In this document: piece after piece, positions 40,650 to 48,303 of the stretch
Layout: every line of letters starts with the position of its first letter
How positions within the stretch are numbered: position 1 is the first letter of the stretch
Assembly (NCBI GenBank): GCA_033782935.1
Contig: JAWQEG010000259.1
Coordinates: forward strand, 2,458,001 to 2,522,000
Direction of reading: 5' to 3'
Length of the DNA: 64,000 nucleotides
DNA from: Petrolisthes cinctipes
Lineage: Eukaryota; Arthropoda; Malacostraca; Decapoda; Porcellanidae
Made by a program: the position numbers and the translations under genes
Notes under the pieces: model-generated
What the model was told of the DNA's origin: nothing
The model's input: the letters and a program-made list of their open reading frames with translations, nothing else
The model's database searches: none

Positions 40650-42216
40650 GTTTTGGGCCTGTGTCTGAGTAGGCATGTACAGATCGCTTGTGGAACCTCA
40701 AAATATTGAATTTTCTGGTGTTTTGGGCATGATTTTGAGATATCGACTTTGGGCACCTAAAATATCGATGTTTACCATGTTTTGGGCCTATATTTTGAAA
40801 ATATTCTAGCACTGAGTAGGCATGTACAGATCGCTTCTGGGACCCCAAAATATCGAATTTTCGGGCGTTTTGAGGTTGAATTTGGGATATAAACGGGTGC
40901 AGAAGATGCATACCCATATTGACTTTGGGCACCTAATATATCGATTTTCAGCATGTTTTGGGCCTGTATCTGAGTAGGCAAGTACAGACCGCTTCTGGGA
41001 CACCAAAATATCGAATTTTCGGGTGTTTGGAGCCTGAATTTGAGATATAAACGGGTACAGAAGATGCATGCACATATCGACTTTTGGGCACCTAAATGAT
41101 CGATTTTCAGTATGTTTTTGGTCTGTATCTTGAAAACATTCTAACTAGGAGTAGGCATGTACAGATCGCTTCTAGGACCCAAAAATACCGAATTTTCGGG
41201 TGTTTTGAGCCTGAATTTGAGATATAAACGGGTACAGAAGATGCATGCACATATCGACTTTTAGGCACCTAAAATATCGATTTTCTGTATTTTTTGGGCC
41301 TGTATTTTGAAAATATTCTAACACAGAGTAGGCATGTACAGATCGCTTCTGGGACCCCAAAATATCGAATTTTCGGGTCATTTGGGCCTGAATTTGAGAT
41401 ATCGACTTTGGGCACCTAAAATATCGATTTTTTGTATGTTTTGGGCCTATATTTTGAAAATACTATAACACTGAGTTCTGGGACCCAAAAATATCGAATT
41501 TTCGGGTGTTTTGAGCCTGAATTTGAGATATAAACAGGTACTGAAGATGCATGCTCATATCGACTTTTGGGCACCTAAAATTTCGATTTTTAGCATGTTT
41601 TTGGTCTGTATCTTGAAAACATTCTAAATAGGGGTAGGCATGTACAGATCGCTTTTAGGACCCATAAATACCGAATTTTCGGGTGTTTTGAGCCTGAATT
41701 TGAGATATAAACGAGTACAGAAGATGCATGCACATATCGACTTTGGACACTTAAAATATCGATTTTTAGCATGTTTTGAGCCTATATTTTGAAAACATTC
41801 TAGCACTGAGTAGGCATGTACAGATCGCTTCTGGGACCCAAAAATATCGAATTTTCGGGTGTTTTGAGGTTGAATTTGGGATATAAACGGGTGAAGAAGA
41901 TGCATACACATATTGACTTTGGGCACCTAAAATATCGATTTTCAGCATGTTTTGGGCCTGTATCTGAGTAGGCATGTACAGATCGCTTCTGGGACCCCAA
42001 AATATCGAATTTTCGGGTGTTTGGAGACTGAATTTGAGAAATAAACGGGTACAGAAGATGCATGCACATATCGACTTTTGGGCACCTAAAATATCGATTT
42101 TCTGTATGTTTTGGGCCTGTATTTTGAAAATACTCTAACACGGAGTAGGCATGTACAGATCGCTTGTGGGACCCAAAAATATCGAATTTTCGGGTGTTTT
42201 GGGCCTGAATTTGAGA
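40650..42216 (+). repeat. Zone with shortened satellite monomers (left of insertion)
   Basis: Two recurrent internal deletions appear. In the first, GAGATAT is followed directly by CGACTTTGGGCAC, removing 29 bp that include the GATGCATGCAC block (near 40,740 and 41,400). In the second, the tail is cut to GGCCTGTATCTGAGTAGG, removing 18 bp (near 40,664, 40,968 and 41,956). A further local deletion at about 41,474 joins CACTGAG to TTCTGGGACCC, removing 18 bp. Both recurrent deletions have short matching bases at their ends (ATAT, CT). Confidence 0.85.
42213..42216. other. Target-site duplication, left copy (GAGA)
   Basis: GAGA in the satellite directly before the 5' LTR, repeated at 50616-50619 after the 3' LTR. 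Uninterrupted paralogues read GAATTTGAGATATCGAC at this point (54,496-54,512), so GAGA occurs once there. A 4-bp duplication is usual for many gypsy-type integrases. Confidence 0.9.
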
Positions 42217-42350
42217 TGTACAGTACTGTAGAGGAGGGTAACACCACAGCTGCCCCACTTGAAGCAAAATAAGCCAGAACACCTTCTGACATAACAAACA
42301 CAAGAGGGCCAACCTCCTTACCTCCAATTTCTCACTGTCATCTCTAAACT

Positions 42351-42422
42351 CAAGAGAGAGAGGGAGAGAAAGGAGGAGAGAGAGAAAGAGGGAGAGAAAA
42401 TAGAAAGAGAGAGAGAGGAGAA
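42351..42422 (+). repeat. GA-rich low-complexity tract in the LTR
   Basis: About 72 bp of almost pure purine made of GAGA, GGGAGA and AAAGA units on the plus strand. It is repeated identically at 50162-50233. Such tracts can bind GAGA-type factors or form unusual structures, but no function is shown here. It lies about 65 bp upstream of the TATA box. Confidence 0.9.
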
Positions 42423-42424
42423 TT

Positions 42425-42450
42425 GGGTGGAGCTTAAATATACTCCACCC
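42425..42450 (+). promoter_or_regulatory. Perfect 8-bp inverted repeat in the LTR
   Basis: GGGTGGAG (42425-42432), a 10-base spacer, then its reverse complement CTCCACCC (42443-42450). It is present again at 50236-50261. It lies just upstream of the TATA box, so it could be a protein-binding site in DNA. Its role is unknown. Confidence 0.7.
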
Positions 42451-42486
42451 CTTTTAAAAGTACCAGAAACTCCCCAATAGAGAATG

Positions 42487-42494
42487 TATATAAG
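42487..42494 (+). promoter_or_regulatory. TATA box of the LTR promoter
   Basis: TATATAAG in the 5' LTR, repeated at 50298-50305 in the 3' LTR. Transcription would be expected to begin about 25-30 bp downstream, near 42,515-42,525, which would define the U3/R border. The start itself is inferred. Confidence 0.7.
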
Positions 42495-42628
42495 CAGTGA
42501 AGTTGAACTAATATGTAGGATTTCCTAAACTGACTCCCAGGGCTATAACCTGTCTCCATAAGAGAGAGACACAGGCATATAAGACAAGGCATTAAATATA
42601 ACTCCCTGTATAGAGATAAGTATGTATA

Positions 42629-42634
42629 AATAAA
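42629..42634 (+). terminator. Polyadenylation signal AATAAA in the LTR
   Basis: AATAAA within TATAAATAAATTAAGCC, 135 bp after the TATA box; the functional copy would be the one at 50440-50445 in the 3' LTR. The TATA-to-AATAAA order and spacing give a plausible R region of about 120-150 bp. Confidence 0.65.
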
Positions 42635-42810
42635 TTAAGCCTAAAGAAACTTGTGCAGTCACTTTACCTAAGAACACCACTACGCCGAGCTCGCTACCTA
42701 ATACCACAACAACCACAACAACAACAACAACTACTACGACTACACTTCGGACTAAGGTACTGTATCAGATCCTGAACGAGTTAAAGCCTTAGAGGACTGG
42801 TACATTTTGA

Positions 42811-42821
42811 TGGCAGCGGTG
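42811..42821 (+). other. Primer-binding site, leucine-tRNA type
   Basis: TGGCAGCGGTG begins six bases after the 5' LTR. TGG pairs with the CCA end of a tRNA, and these 11 bases match the complement of the 3' end of a common animal leucine tRNA (ending ...CACCGCTGCCA, from general knowledge). The next bases (TTTT) do not continue the match. It primes minus-strand DNA synthesis in working elements. Confidence 0.65.
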
Positions 42822-43686
42822 TTTTGCAACAAAGCAAGTTGCAAGGTAAAGACTTCACGGGAGTACAGTGACTAACATAGTTCAAGGACAAGTTGAAGGA
42901 ATCTGCTTGTAAATTCTCTCAAGTAATTTCTTCAGTGGGTAATCTTACGACCTCTAACGAGGGAGATAAACCACAAACTCTTCACCTACAAGAAACACCT
43001 GCTTCAACATAACTGCAACTGACCTACAGAGAACCTCATCTACTTCACAACAAACAATCATCACTTCATCACTACGGCGATCCTGTTACGTAAATTCTTT
43101 CGTAAGGACAACGCCATCACTCCATCACCTCCACGCTGACGCCGCCTTATACGTAAATTCTCTCGTAAAAAGGCAAGTCAAGGTTCATCATCTTCACTCC
43201 AATTACGACTGTTAGTGTGTTAGTGTGCGAGCTAACTAATCATCGCTTCGTCACTTCACGGTCGTAGCCCCTTCACCACATCGTCGCCTCGGCAGGCAAC
43301 GCCCCAACAAAACTTCCACTCGTCGTCATCGTCGTTGCAACTACAGTCAACTAAAGTAGGTACACATTACATGTTACATTACATTATTTTTCACTTGTCC
43401 ACGAACATGTTAGAAAATAGGTTCCTCAATAACAGCCCAGACAACAGAAAACAAGTGCCAAATTAAAACAAAAGTAAAGATATAATCCCCCATTAATCCA
43501 AAGGTATCATAACTAACTTCGAATATCCCTGATAATGATTCACTAGCCTCCAAGCTAGATTCCTCTACCTCCCTAAGTTTCGTTTGTGGTTCCAACACAT
43601 TCGAGTACATTCCTTTCTTTCTCCAAACCTTACCCCCATTAAAGCCTCTATCTGGTATACTATATTAACCTGTATTTTCTCCAAAA
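42822..43686 (+). other. Retrotransposon leader, no gene seen
   Basis: About 865 bp between the primer-binding site and the gag frame. Composition is mixed, with many CATCAC/CGTCGC-like trinucleotides around 43,060-43,350. Two similar segments, TTACGTAAATTCTTTCGTAA (near 43,087) and TACGTAAATTCTCTCGTAA (near 43,151), each have TACG/CGTA ends that could pair as small hairpins. No open frame with retroviral motifs is visible. A packaging signal would be expected in such a leader but cannot be identified. Confidence 0.6.
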
Positions 43687-44238
43687 ATGGCTACTCCTCC
43701 ACAATCTCCGACTGTCTCTGCTCTTCTAATTACCTCTACTATGCAAGCAATGAGAATTTTACCCACCCACAATTATTCAAAGTACTATACGGGAGATAAT
43801 CCACAGAATTTAACGTCATATGCTACATTCAGACAGTCACTTATTGTTGTTTTTGGGGATGGTAAACTACATCATTCATTATCATGGGTTCAGAGAATAA
43901 TTAAAACTAAGGCGGACAACATAAATACAAGTGAACCAGCAAAATCACTTGCACTATCAGGGTCTCTAGCTTTAAATTCGAAGGAATCTCGTATCATACA
44001 TCGTGAATTACAGATTACTCAATCCAAGGGTACGAAGAATTTTAATTTTGATGCCACACCTACTCAAGGGGAATCACAGGGAAAACGTTGCAAACACTGT
44101 AACGAAAGTGATCATAAATACAGTCATTTACATGAATCACAGTCGCATTCCTTAGATGAATGCATGATCCATAACAGAATGAAACGGGACTGGCACAATC
44201 GAAACATGATGCATGAAACGAGACCGCCACAATATTAA
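43687..44238 (+). CDS. gag: Gag-like protein, short (183 aa)
   Basis: Open frame of 183 codons from an ATG in a favourable context (AAAATGG) to a TAA at 44236. Position after the LTR and leader, and before a protease, makes it the gag frame. Residues 135-143 read C-x2-C-x4-H (Cys135, Cys138, His143), the start of a retroviral zinc knuckle. The fourth ligand expected at residue 148 is Leu; His147, His149 and Cys159 are nearby. The middle (about residues 35-110) is a plausible capsid remnant with a conserved-looking KADNINT and SLALNSKE. At 183 aa it is shorter than usual gypsy Gag proteins (often 300 aa or more), so part may be lost. It would form the particle and bind RNA. Confidence 0.65.
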   Translation: MATPPQSPTVSALLITSTMQAMRILPTHNYSKYYTGDNPQNLTSYATFRQSLIVVFGDGKLHHSLSWVQRIIKTKADNINTSEPAKSLALSGSLALNSKESRIIHRELQITQSKGTKNFNFDATPTQGESQGKRCKHCNESDHKYSHLHESQSHSLDECMIHNRMKRDWHNRNMMHETRPPQY

Positions 44239-44420
44239 AACGTACCGAAAATATAACTGTAGGCCCTGTCGTCGCATTTACCAATAATATATTATAATTC
44301 CCTGTCCTAGTATCACATAGTAACACCCCCTTAATGATAGACACAGGCGCCGCAGTTTCCTTGTTATCGGATAATTCCTTTAACAAATTGAGCAAATTAG
44401 GTCCCCAGCAGCATTTATAA
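44217..44420 (+). pseudogene. pro: Aspartic protease, N-terminal part
   Basis: A frame open from 44217 to a TAA at 44418 contains LMIDTGAAVSLLS. The catalytic D-T-G-A is at 44340-44351, with the hydrophobic strand typical of retroviral proteases. Its register is -1 relative to gag and overlaps the gag end by about 20 bp. I found no standard slippery heptamer in the overlap, so this may be a mutation rather than programmed frameshifting. The reading frame stops about 24 codons after the active site; the rest of the domain continues in another register. Confidence 0.8.
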
Positions 44421-44431
44421 ACCAAGATTGA

Positions 44432-44638
44432 ACAGGTGACATAGAATTGTCAACCATAATAGGCAATAAATTACAGGTCTTAGGGAAACTAACCCTTCCT
44501 GTACGGTTAGCCAAGGGAACTAACCATATTCATAATGAATTTTATATAATACGAAATTATAAACTAGGTTTATCATACCTTATTAAACAAACCATAATAA
44601 TAAACCCTAAACATAAAATAATACATTTTAGGAATTAA
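44432..44638 (+). pseudogene. pro: Aspartic protease, C-terminal part
   Basis: Frame-shifted continuation of the protease. After ELSTIIGNKL it shows LPVRLA, then NEFYIIRNYKLGLSYLI. This is the flap-to-C-terminal pattern (hydrophobic strand, then ...LG-x-[SD]-[YF]-L) found in gypsy proteases. It has no ATG start of its own and ends at a TAA at 44636. The break from the N-terminal part lies at 44,418-44,432. Confidence 0.65.
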
Positions 44639-45235
44639 TGTATTCAAATACAGGATTGTCCAGGCCAAAATATATAAGTCCAGGTAATGTTAACCCTATA
44701 CGTATTGAAAATGAGGGAAATAACCCCATTATCATAAAGGCCATTGCTGCATATAATAATATATTAACTCCAAATTTCGTCCATAAATTGAAGGTACATC
44801 TTCCATCTCATGTACAGCCACAAACTACCGTTCTATCCTTAATAGAACTAGTAAAATAATATATAACCAGGGATTAATTTACTTAACTAATGTAAACAGT
44901 GAAAATGTCACTGATATTAATAAACCATTTACCAATATTCATGTAAAGAAAGGAACATATCTATGTGATCTGTACAGATGGAAGTTAGACCAATACCACA
45001 AGGAAATATTGTATCGGTTCTTACCGAAGGATAAATAGATAGTCGTAAGAAAGCAACTTAGAAATTTGGTCAGTGGACGCGATTTTCCACTTTGTCGTGA
45101 TAATCTCATCACTATACTAGCCACATATTAAAATGCGATTGCCCTACCTGGTGAATTATTAGAAAAAATATACCATTACTCTAACATCTCCTTAACCCAT
45201 TTACTCGAGCATATAGACTACCGTACCGCATAGTA
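44638..45235 (+). pseudogene. pol: Protease-RT linker and RT N-terminal lead-in
   Basis: An open stretch of 73 codons (44638-44859) contains NNILTPNFVHKLKVHL and PSHVQPQTTV, typical of the spacer between gypsy protease and RT. It then changes register several times: GLIYLTNVN near 44,874 and RDNLITILATY near 45,099 are recognisable. A PFTRAYRLPYR segment near 45,201 marks the usual entry to the RT domain. Several stops interrupt it. Assignment rests on order and motif flavour, not on catalytic residues. Confidence 0.55.
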
Positions 45236-46030
45236 CACAGAAAGTTGTAAACGAAATATTAAATGAAATGATGGATGAAGTCATTATTAAGAATTCTAAC
45301 TCCCACTTTAACAGCTCAATGTTTTTGGTTTCAAGAAACAAATAATGGTGATTTTAGGCCAGTCATTGATTGCAGAAAATTAAATAATGCTACACTTAAA
45401 GATAAATATCCCCTCCCTCCTTTAAGATGTTTTGTCTAACATTGGTGAAACAAAACCTATGATATTCTCCACATTAGACTTGGTCAGTGGAAACTGGCAA
45501 GTAACATTAGATGATAAAATTCAACCCATTACAACATTTAATACTTCCCATGGTTATTATGAATACATTCGTAGACCATTTGGTTTATGTAATGCTTCAT
45601 CCACATTTCAGCATATGATCAATTTTCGTATTGGTTTTATTAATAACGTAGTCATCGCTAATCTCAACGATTTGATTATTTTCATAGTAAGTAACTATAG
45701 TGAGGTTATACAGAGATTACATTAGGTAGGCCTCAAACTTTAAATGTCTATGTCTCAGTTTCTTACCAGGAACTTATCATTTTAGGTTATCCATTTAACC
45801 GCCCCTGTGCTCCATACACAATCTGATAAAATACGAGCAATGAGAGTATTCACTATTCTAAATAAATGTTACTAACATAAAATCATTCTTGGTCTTATGT
45901 TCTTATATAGAATCTTTGTAAAGTATTTTCCCAAGTAACTAAACACCTAAATAATCCCCTCGAGAAAGATACAAATTTTGTATGGATGCCAGAAAAACAG
46001 CTAAGCTTTGAATTATTAAAGGTTAATTAA
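45236..46030 (+). pseudogene. pol: Reverse transcriptase, broken and catalytically altered
   Basis: RT motifs appear in order over several registers: DFRPVIDCRKLNNATLKDKY near 45,352, then a clean stretch at 45432-45725. In the latter, FSTLDLVSG holds the first catalytic Asp (residue 16 of the stretch) and RRPFGLCNASSTFQ is motif B. The Y-x-D-D position reads NLND (45660-45671), so the tyrosine and one catalytic aspartate are both Asn. The connection region, with PLEKDTNFVWMPEKQ near 45,957, is visible to about 46,030. Frameshifts near 45,425 and 45,730 and several stops separate the parts. The enzyme copied RNA into DNA in the ancestor; this copy cannot. Confidence 0.88.
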
Positions 46031-46070
46031 TGTAAGCTTCAATTCTTACGTTCCCAAATATTCATTGTCT

Positions 46071-46470
46071 TTTATGGAGTGTACAGATGCTTCTTCAGTA
46101 GGCTACGGCGCTGTACTTATGTAAGAGATAGCTACGGGTCTATGTCAGGTATGTACTTAAGCTTAGAGAATATTAAGTACGCAGATTACTCGTTACTCTG
46201 TAACAAACCAGGAAACTTAAAGCAATATTATGGGCACTTCGTACTTTGAGAGAAATCATATTAGGCTATCCTTTACATGTTTTCGCAAATTATCAAACGA
46301 TCCTTGGCTTACTATAACCTCAAAACCTAACGGGAAAATTAGCCAGATAATGTCTAACAATTCAGGAATTTCTCCCGCATATTGATATTAACTATCTTTT
46401 AGGACGATTAATAAAGTAGTAGATCCCTTCAACAGTCATCTTGTCCTTTTAGTTCCGAGGACACCAATGG
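46071..46470 (+). pseudogene. pol: RNase H domain, broken
   Basis: FMECTDASSVGYGAVLM at 46071-46121 is the first RNase H block with its catalytic Asp (46086-46088), followed at once by a TAA. A second block at 46210-46317 has KLKAILWALRTLREIILGY and then an ANYQTIL segment where gypsy RNase H usually has T-D-H; the aspartate is Asn. The glutamate region before KLKA falls at a register change. Further on, GKLAR, a stop, and CLTIQEF and then VVDPFNSHL (near 46,418) match the usual link to integrase. It would remove the RNA template strand. Confidence 0.8.
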
Positions 46471-46699
46471 ACTTTGACCTTAATGCGGTTCGTAAACATT
46501 AGCAAACAATTCTATGATGAATGTAATAAAATATTCATTAAAAACTGAGAATGAAAATAATGGCCCAAAATTACCCAGTCACTTAAATATATTTTCCCTT
46601 CATGATGATATTATTTACAGAAAACTTAGGAAACGTGACGAAAAAACAATCAAATAGTGATACAACAAATAATGATTCCCTCAGTATTTATTACCCTTA

Positions 46700-47345
46700 T
46701 ATCATAATACAGCAGCAAGGCATCCTGGGAGAGATAGGTACCTGACCACTCTCCATACAATACACCATTAGCATAAACTAAGGGTAGATGATGAAACACA
46801 TATATCGCTCAGTGCGAAGCAGACAATGCAAATAAAGGCCATACATTTGGACCTGTTCCATGACGGGAATCCTTAATCCTGGACGAATCATGGAACGTAG
46901 TAGGAATAGATCTACTTTCCTTACCAATTCCGAATCACGACGCAAATAAAGGATTACCAATGGTTAACCATTTTCTAGATATTTGGTGGCGGCAACACTA
47001 TGATAAAAACCGCAAAGGTAAGTGCACATATATATAAAAACCAACTTTATATGACCATATACATGTCTCGATATTATAAAAGGTATCTGATGTCTACGAC
47101 ATTAAGCAAACGTTTATATTACCATATCTCCCAGCATTTAATGGGTTAACAAAACGGCAGCACCGTAACAATACTAGAAGTACTTCGTGGCACAGAAACA
47201 AGGAAAATCCCTCCACATGGGAAGACTGCATCGATATGACGGTCAATAAACACTACAAAATACGGAAATAAAAGGAAAAACTCCACATGAAATACTATAT
47301 GGCGTATGGATACGTCTTTCATATGATATAAAATTGCCACACGGA
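46700..47345 (+). pseudogene. pol: Integrase, zinc-binding and core domains, broken
   Basis: NTAARHPGRDRYL near 46,707 resembles the H-P-G motif of the N-terminal zinc domain. The region expected to hold the two cysteines is scrambled across registers. The core begins at 46,879-47,036 with ESWNVVGIDLLSLPIP, including the first catalytic Asp (46909-46911), and then hits a stop. Near 47,127 traces of the late core are visible, and TPHEILYGVWIRLSYD at about 47,284-47,331 is the usual gypsy EL[VL]YG-like segment. I could not place the second Asp and the Glu. Located after RNase H, it identifies the element as gypsy-like. It would insert the DNA and make the 4-bp target duplication. Confidence 0.8.
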
Positions 47346-47432
47346 ATCCATGTTACAACGTGGACAACTACACTGAACGACAGTGAGTTGCATTTCAACA
47401 ATTTCATCATGATGTACAAAACGATCTACAGG

Positions 47433-47732
47433 CTTGCATGAAAATAATGCATGATAGCCAATATAACAAAACAAATTATGAGATTGCATGAAAATAATGC
47501 ATGATAGCCAATATAACAAAACAAATTATGAGCTTGCATGAAAATAATGCGTGATTGCCAACATAACAAAACAAATTATGAGCTTGCATGAAAATAATGC
47601 ATGATAGCCAATATAACAAAACAAATTATGAGATTGCATGAAAATAATGCGTGATTGCCAACATAACAAAACAAATTATGAGCTTGCATGGAAATATTGC
47701 GTAATCGCCGACATAATAAAACAAATAACTCA
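47433..47732 (+). repeat. 50-bp minisatellite, six units, inside integrase remnant
   Basis: Six tandem 50-bp units start at 47433, 47483, 47533, 47583, 47633 and 47683. Each reads TTGCATGAAAATAATGC then a variable centre and ACAAAACAAATTATGAG. Centres are ATGATAGCCAATAT (units 1, 2, 4), GTGATTGCCAACAT (units 3, 5) and a diverged GTAATCGCCGACAT (unit 6). The first unit reads ACMKIMHDSQYNKTNYE in one frame. This suits the stretch of gypsy integrase after the core, so the repeat probably arose by duplicating coding sequence. Fifty is not a multiple of three, so each unit shifts the frame. Confidence 0.92.
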
Positions 47733-47860
47733 ATATGTTCACTCCAAGTGATAACGGGTACCCGATCGAATCTTCACACTTCTTTAGTAGGTAATAAACC
47801 TATAATAATGCATAATTTTACCAGGCGGTTGATATTGTTTATGTAAAGAGAATAAAGAAA
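47733..47860 (+). pseudogene. pol: Integrase C-terminal (GPY-like) remnant
   Basis: FTPSDNGYPIESSHFF directly after the minisatellite has the position and pattern of the C-terminal integrase module that precedes the GPY/F motif. Two stops follow within a few codons, then YNNA and YQAVDI in the same reading. Recognition rests on weak similarity and order only. Confidence 0.4.
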
Positions 47861-48033
47861 TTGGTAAAAGCGCGCAAAACCCAACATCCACAATGAAACC
47901 AATCAATATCTCTTGAACATTAACAATTCCTCTTCCTAGTAATTTTATCCCTACTATTGATGATAATAATATAAACAATTATAAATAAAAACTCCGATCG
48001 GTTTCCAATAATATATAATAATATTTCTTACGG

Positions 48034-48303
48034 ATGTGGCCCACATCAACCTATATAACGGTTTTCGTGTTTATACTCGCGGCTATAAGCTCCGAAGAAG
48101 TGCATCAAGCGGATAAAGATGACGTCTACATTCTGACAGCTCTCGTTTCCAATTTTATCAAACAGTTGAAAAGAGAAAAAGGAAATAATAAAATATTGGG
48201 GAAGAACGATATTATCATTAATTTTTATAAGGTATCTGACTTATTACATAAATTTTCTGCCATTGAGCAGTGGGTACAGATAAGGTATTTAATGATACAC
48301 TAG
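48034..48303 (+). pseudogene. env: Env-like frame with signal peptide, truncated
   Basis: Open frame of 89 codons with an ATG and a good N-terminal signal peptide: a short start, a hydrophobic core (about residues 7-18, YITVFVFILAAI) and a small-residue end before SEE. It lies downstream of integrase, where env sits in errantivirus-like gypsy elements. The frame stops at 48301. Further on in the same register, 48391-48441 holds a short stretch with an Arg start and GISSTLFG, faintly like the segment after the cleavage site in F-type Env proteins. Below it a stop follows again. No intact surface protein exists. It could also be an unrelated accessory frame. Confidence 0.45.

Larger units (their letters stand above)
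1..42216 (+). repeat. 176-bp satellite DNA, left array
   Basis: Head-to-tail tandem array with a period of 175-176 bp. Successive copies of the GCATGTACAGATCGCTTC block start, for example, near 461, 637 and 813. Each monomer carries, in order, GCATGTACAGATCGCTTCTG, AATATCGAATTTTCGGGTG, GAGCCTGAATTTGAGATATA, GATGCATGCACATATCGAC, AAAATATCGATTTT and a variable tail. The main tail classes are CTCTAACACGGAGTAG, ATTCTAGCAAGGAGTAG and ATTCTAGCACTGAGTAG. All copies have one orientation; I found no inversion. About 240 monomers are expected from the length. No gene is embedded: minus-strand open frames of 60-200 codons are readings of the repeat itself, recurring in every register with stop positions set by the monomer. 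I do not recognise the satellite family. A pericentromeric or other heterochromatic location is an inference from array size. Confidence 0.97.
39574..42216 (+). repeat. Satellite segment duplicated on the far side of the retrotransposon
   Basis: Positions 39,574-40,300 recur at 51,514-52,240 (offset 11,940). Positions 40,501-41,370 recur at 52,265-53,134 (offset 11,764), and 41,480-42,216 at 53,772-54,508 (offset 12,292). Subtracting the 8,403-bp insertion (element plus target duplication) gives 3,537, 3,361 and 3,889 bp, all close to whole numbers of monomers. The two arms are therefore diverged higher-order copies with monomers gained or lost. Positions 39,661-39,745 and 39,837-39,921 are near-identical neighbouring monomers (TATATTGAATTTTTGGTTG). 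Confidence 0.85.
42217..42804 (+). repeat. 5' long terminal repeat
   Basis: 588 bp, starting TGTACAGTACTG and ending GAGGACTGGTACA. It matches 50028-50615 at offset 7,811 with no difference that I could find by eye. Internal landmarks are a GA-rich tract (42351-42422), a perfect hairpin (42425-42450), a TATA box (42487-42494), AATAAA (42629-42634) and an AAC-rich tract (about 42,706-42,738). It should act as the promoter of the element. Confidence 0.95.

Noticed and set aside
1..42216. CRISPR-like array (regular repeats with variable parts)
   Set aside because: The period is 176 bp with no unique spacers; the whole unit is repeated and diverges gradually. No cas genes are present, and the context is eukaryotic.
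41800..42327. Minus-strand frame joining satellite and LTR sequence (and its partner at 49893-50138)
   Set aside because: The frame runs across the LTR edge by chance; the LTR part occurs in both LTRs with no link to a domain.
43584..43799. 71-codon plus-strand frame overlapping the start of gag
   Set aside because: It lies in a different register from gag, has no motif, and its overlap suggests a shadow of the gag region.
47460..47712. Minisatellite as a transposon terminal repeat or recombination site
   Set aside because: Units are in direct order inside the integrase remnant, with no flanking duplication; simple tandem slippage explains them.
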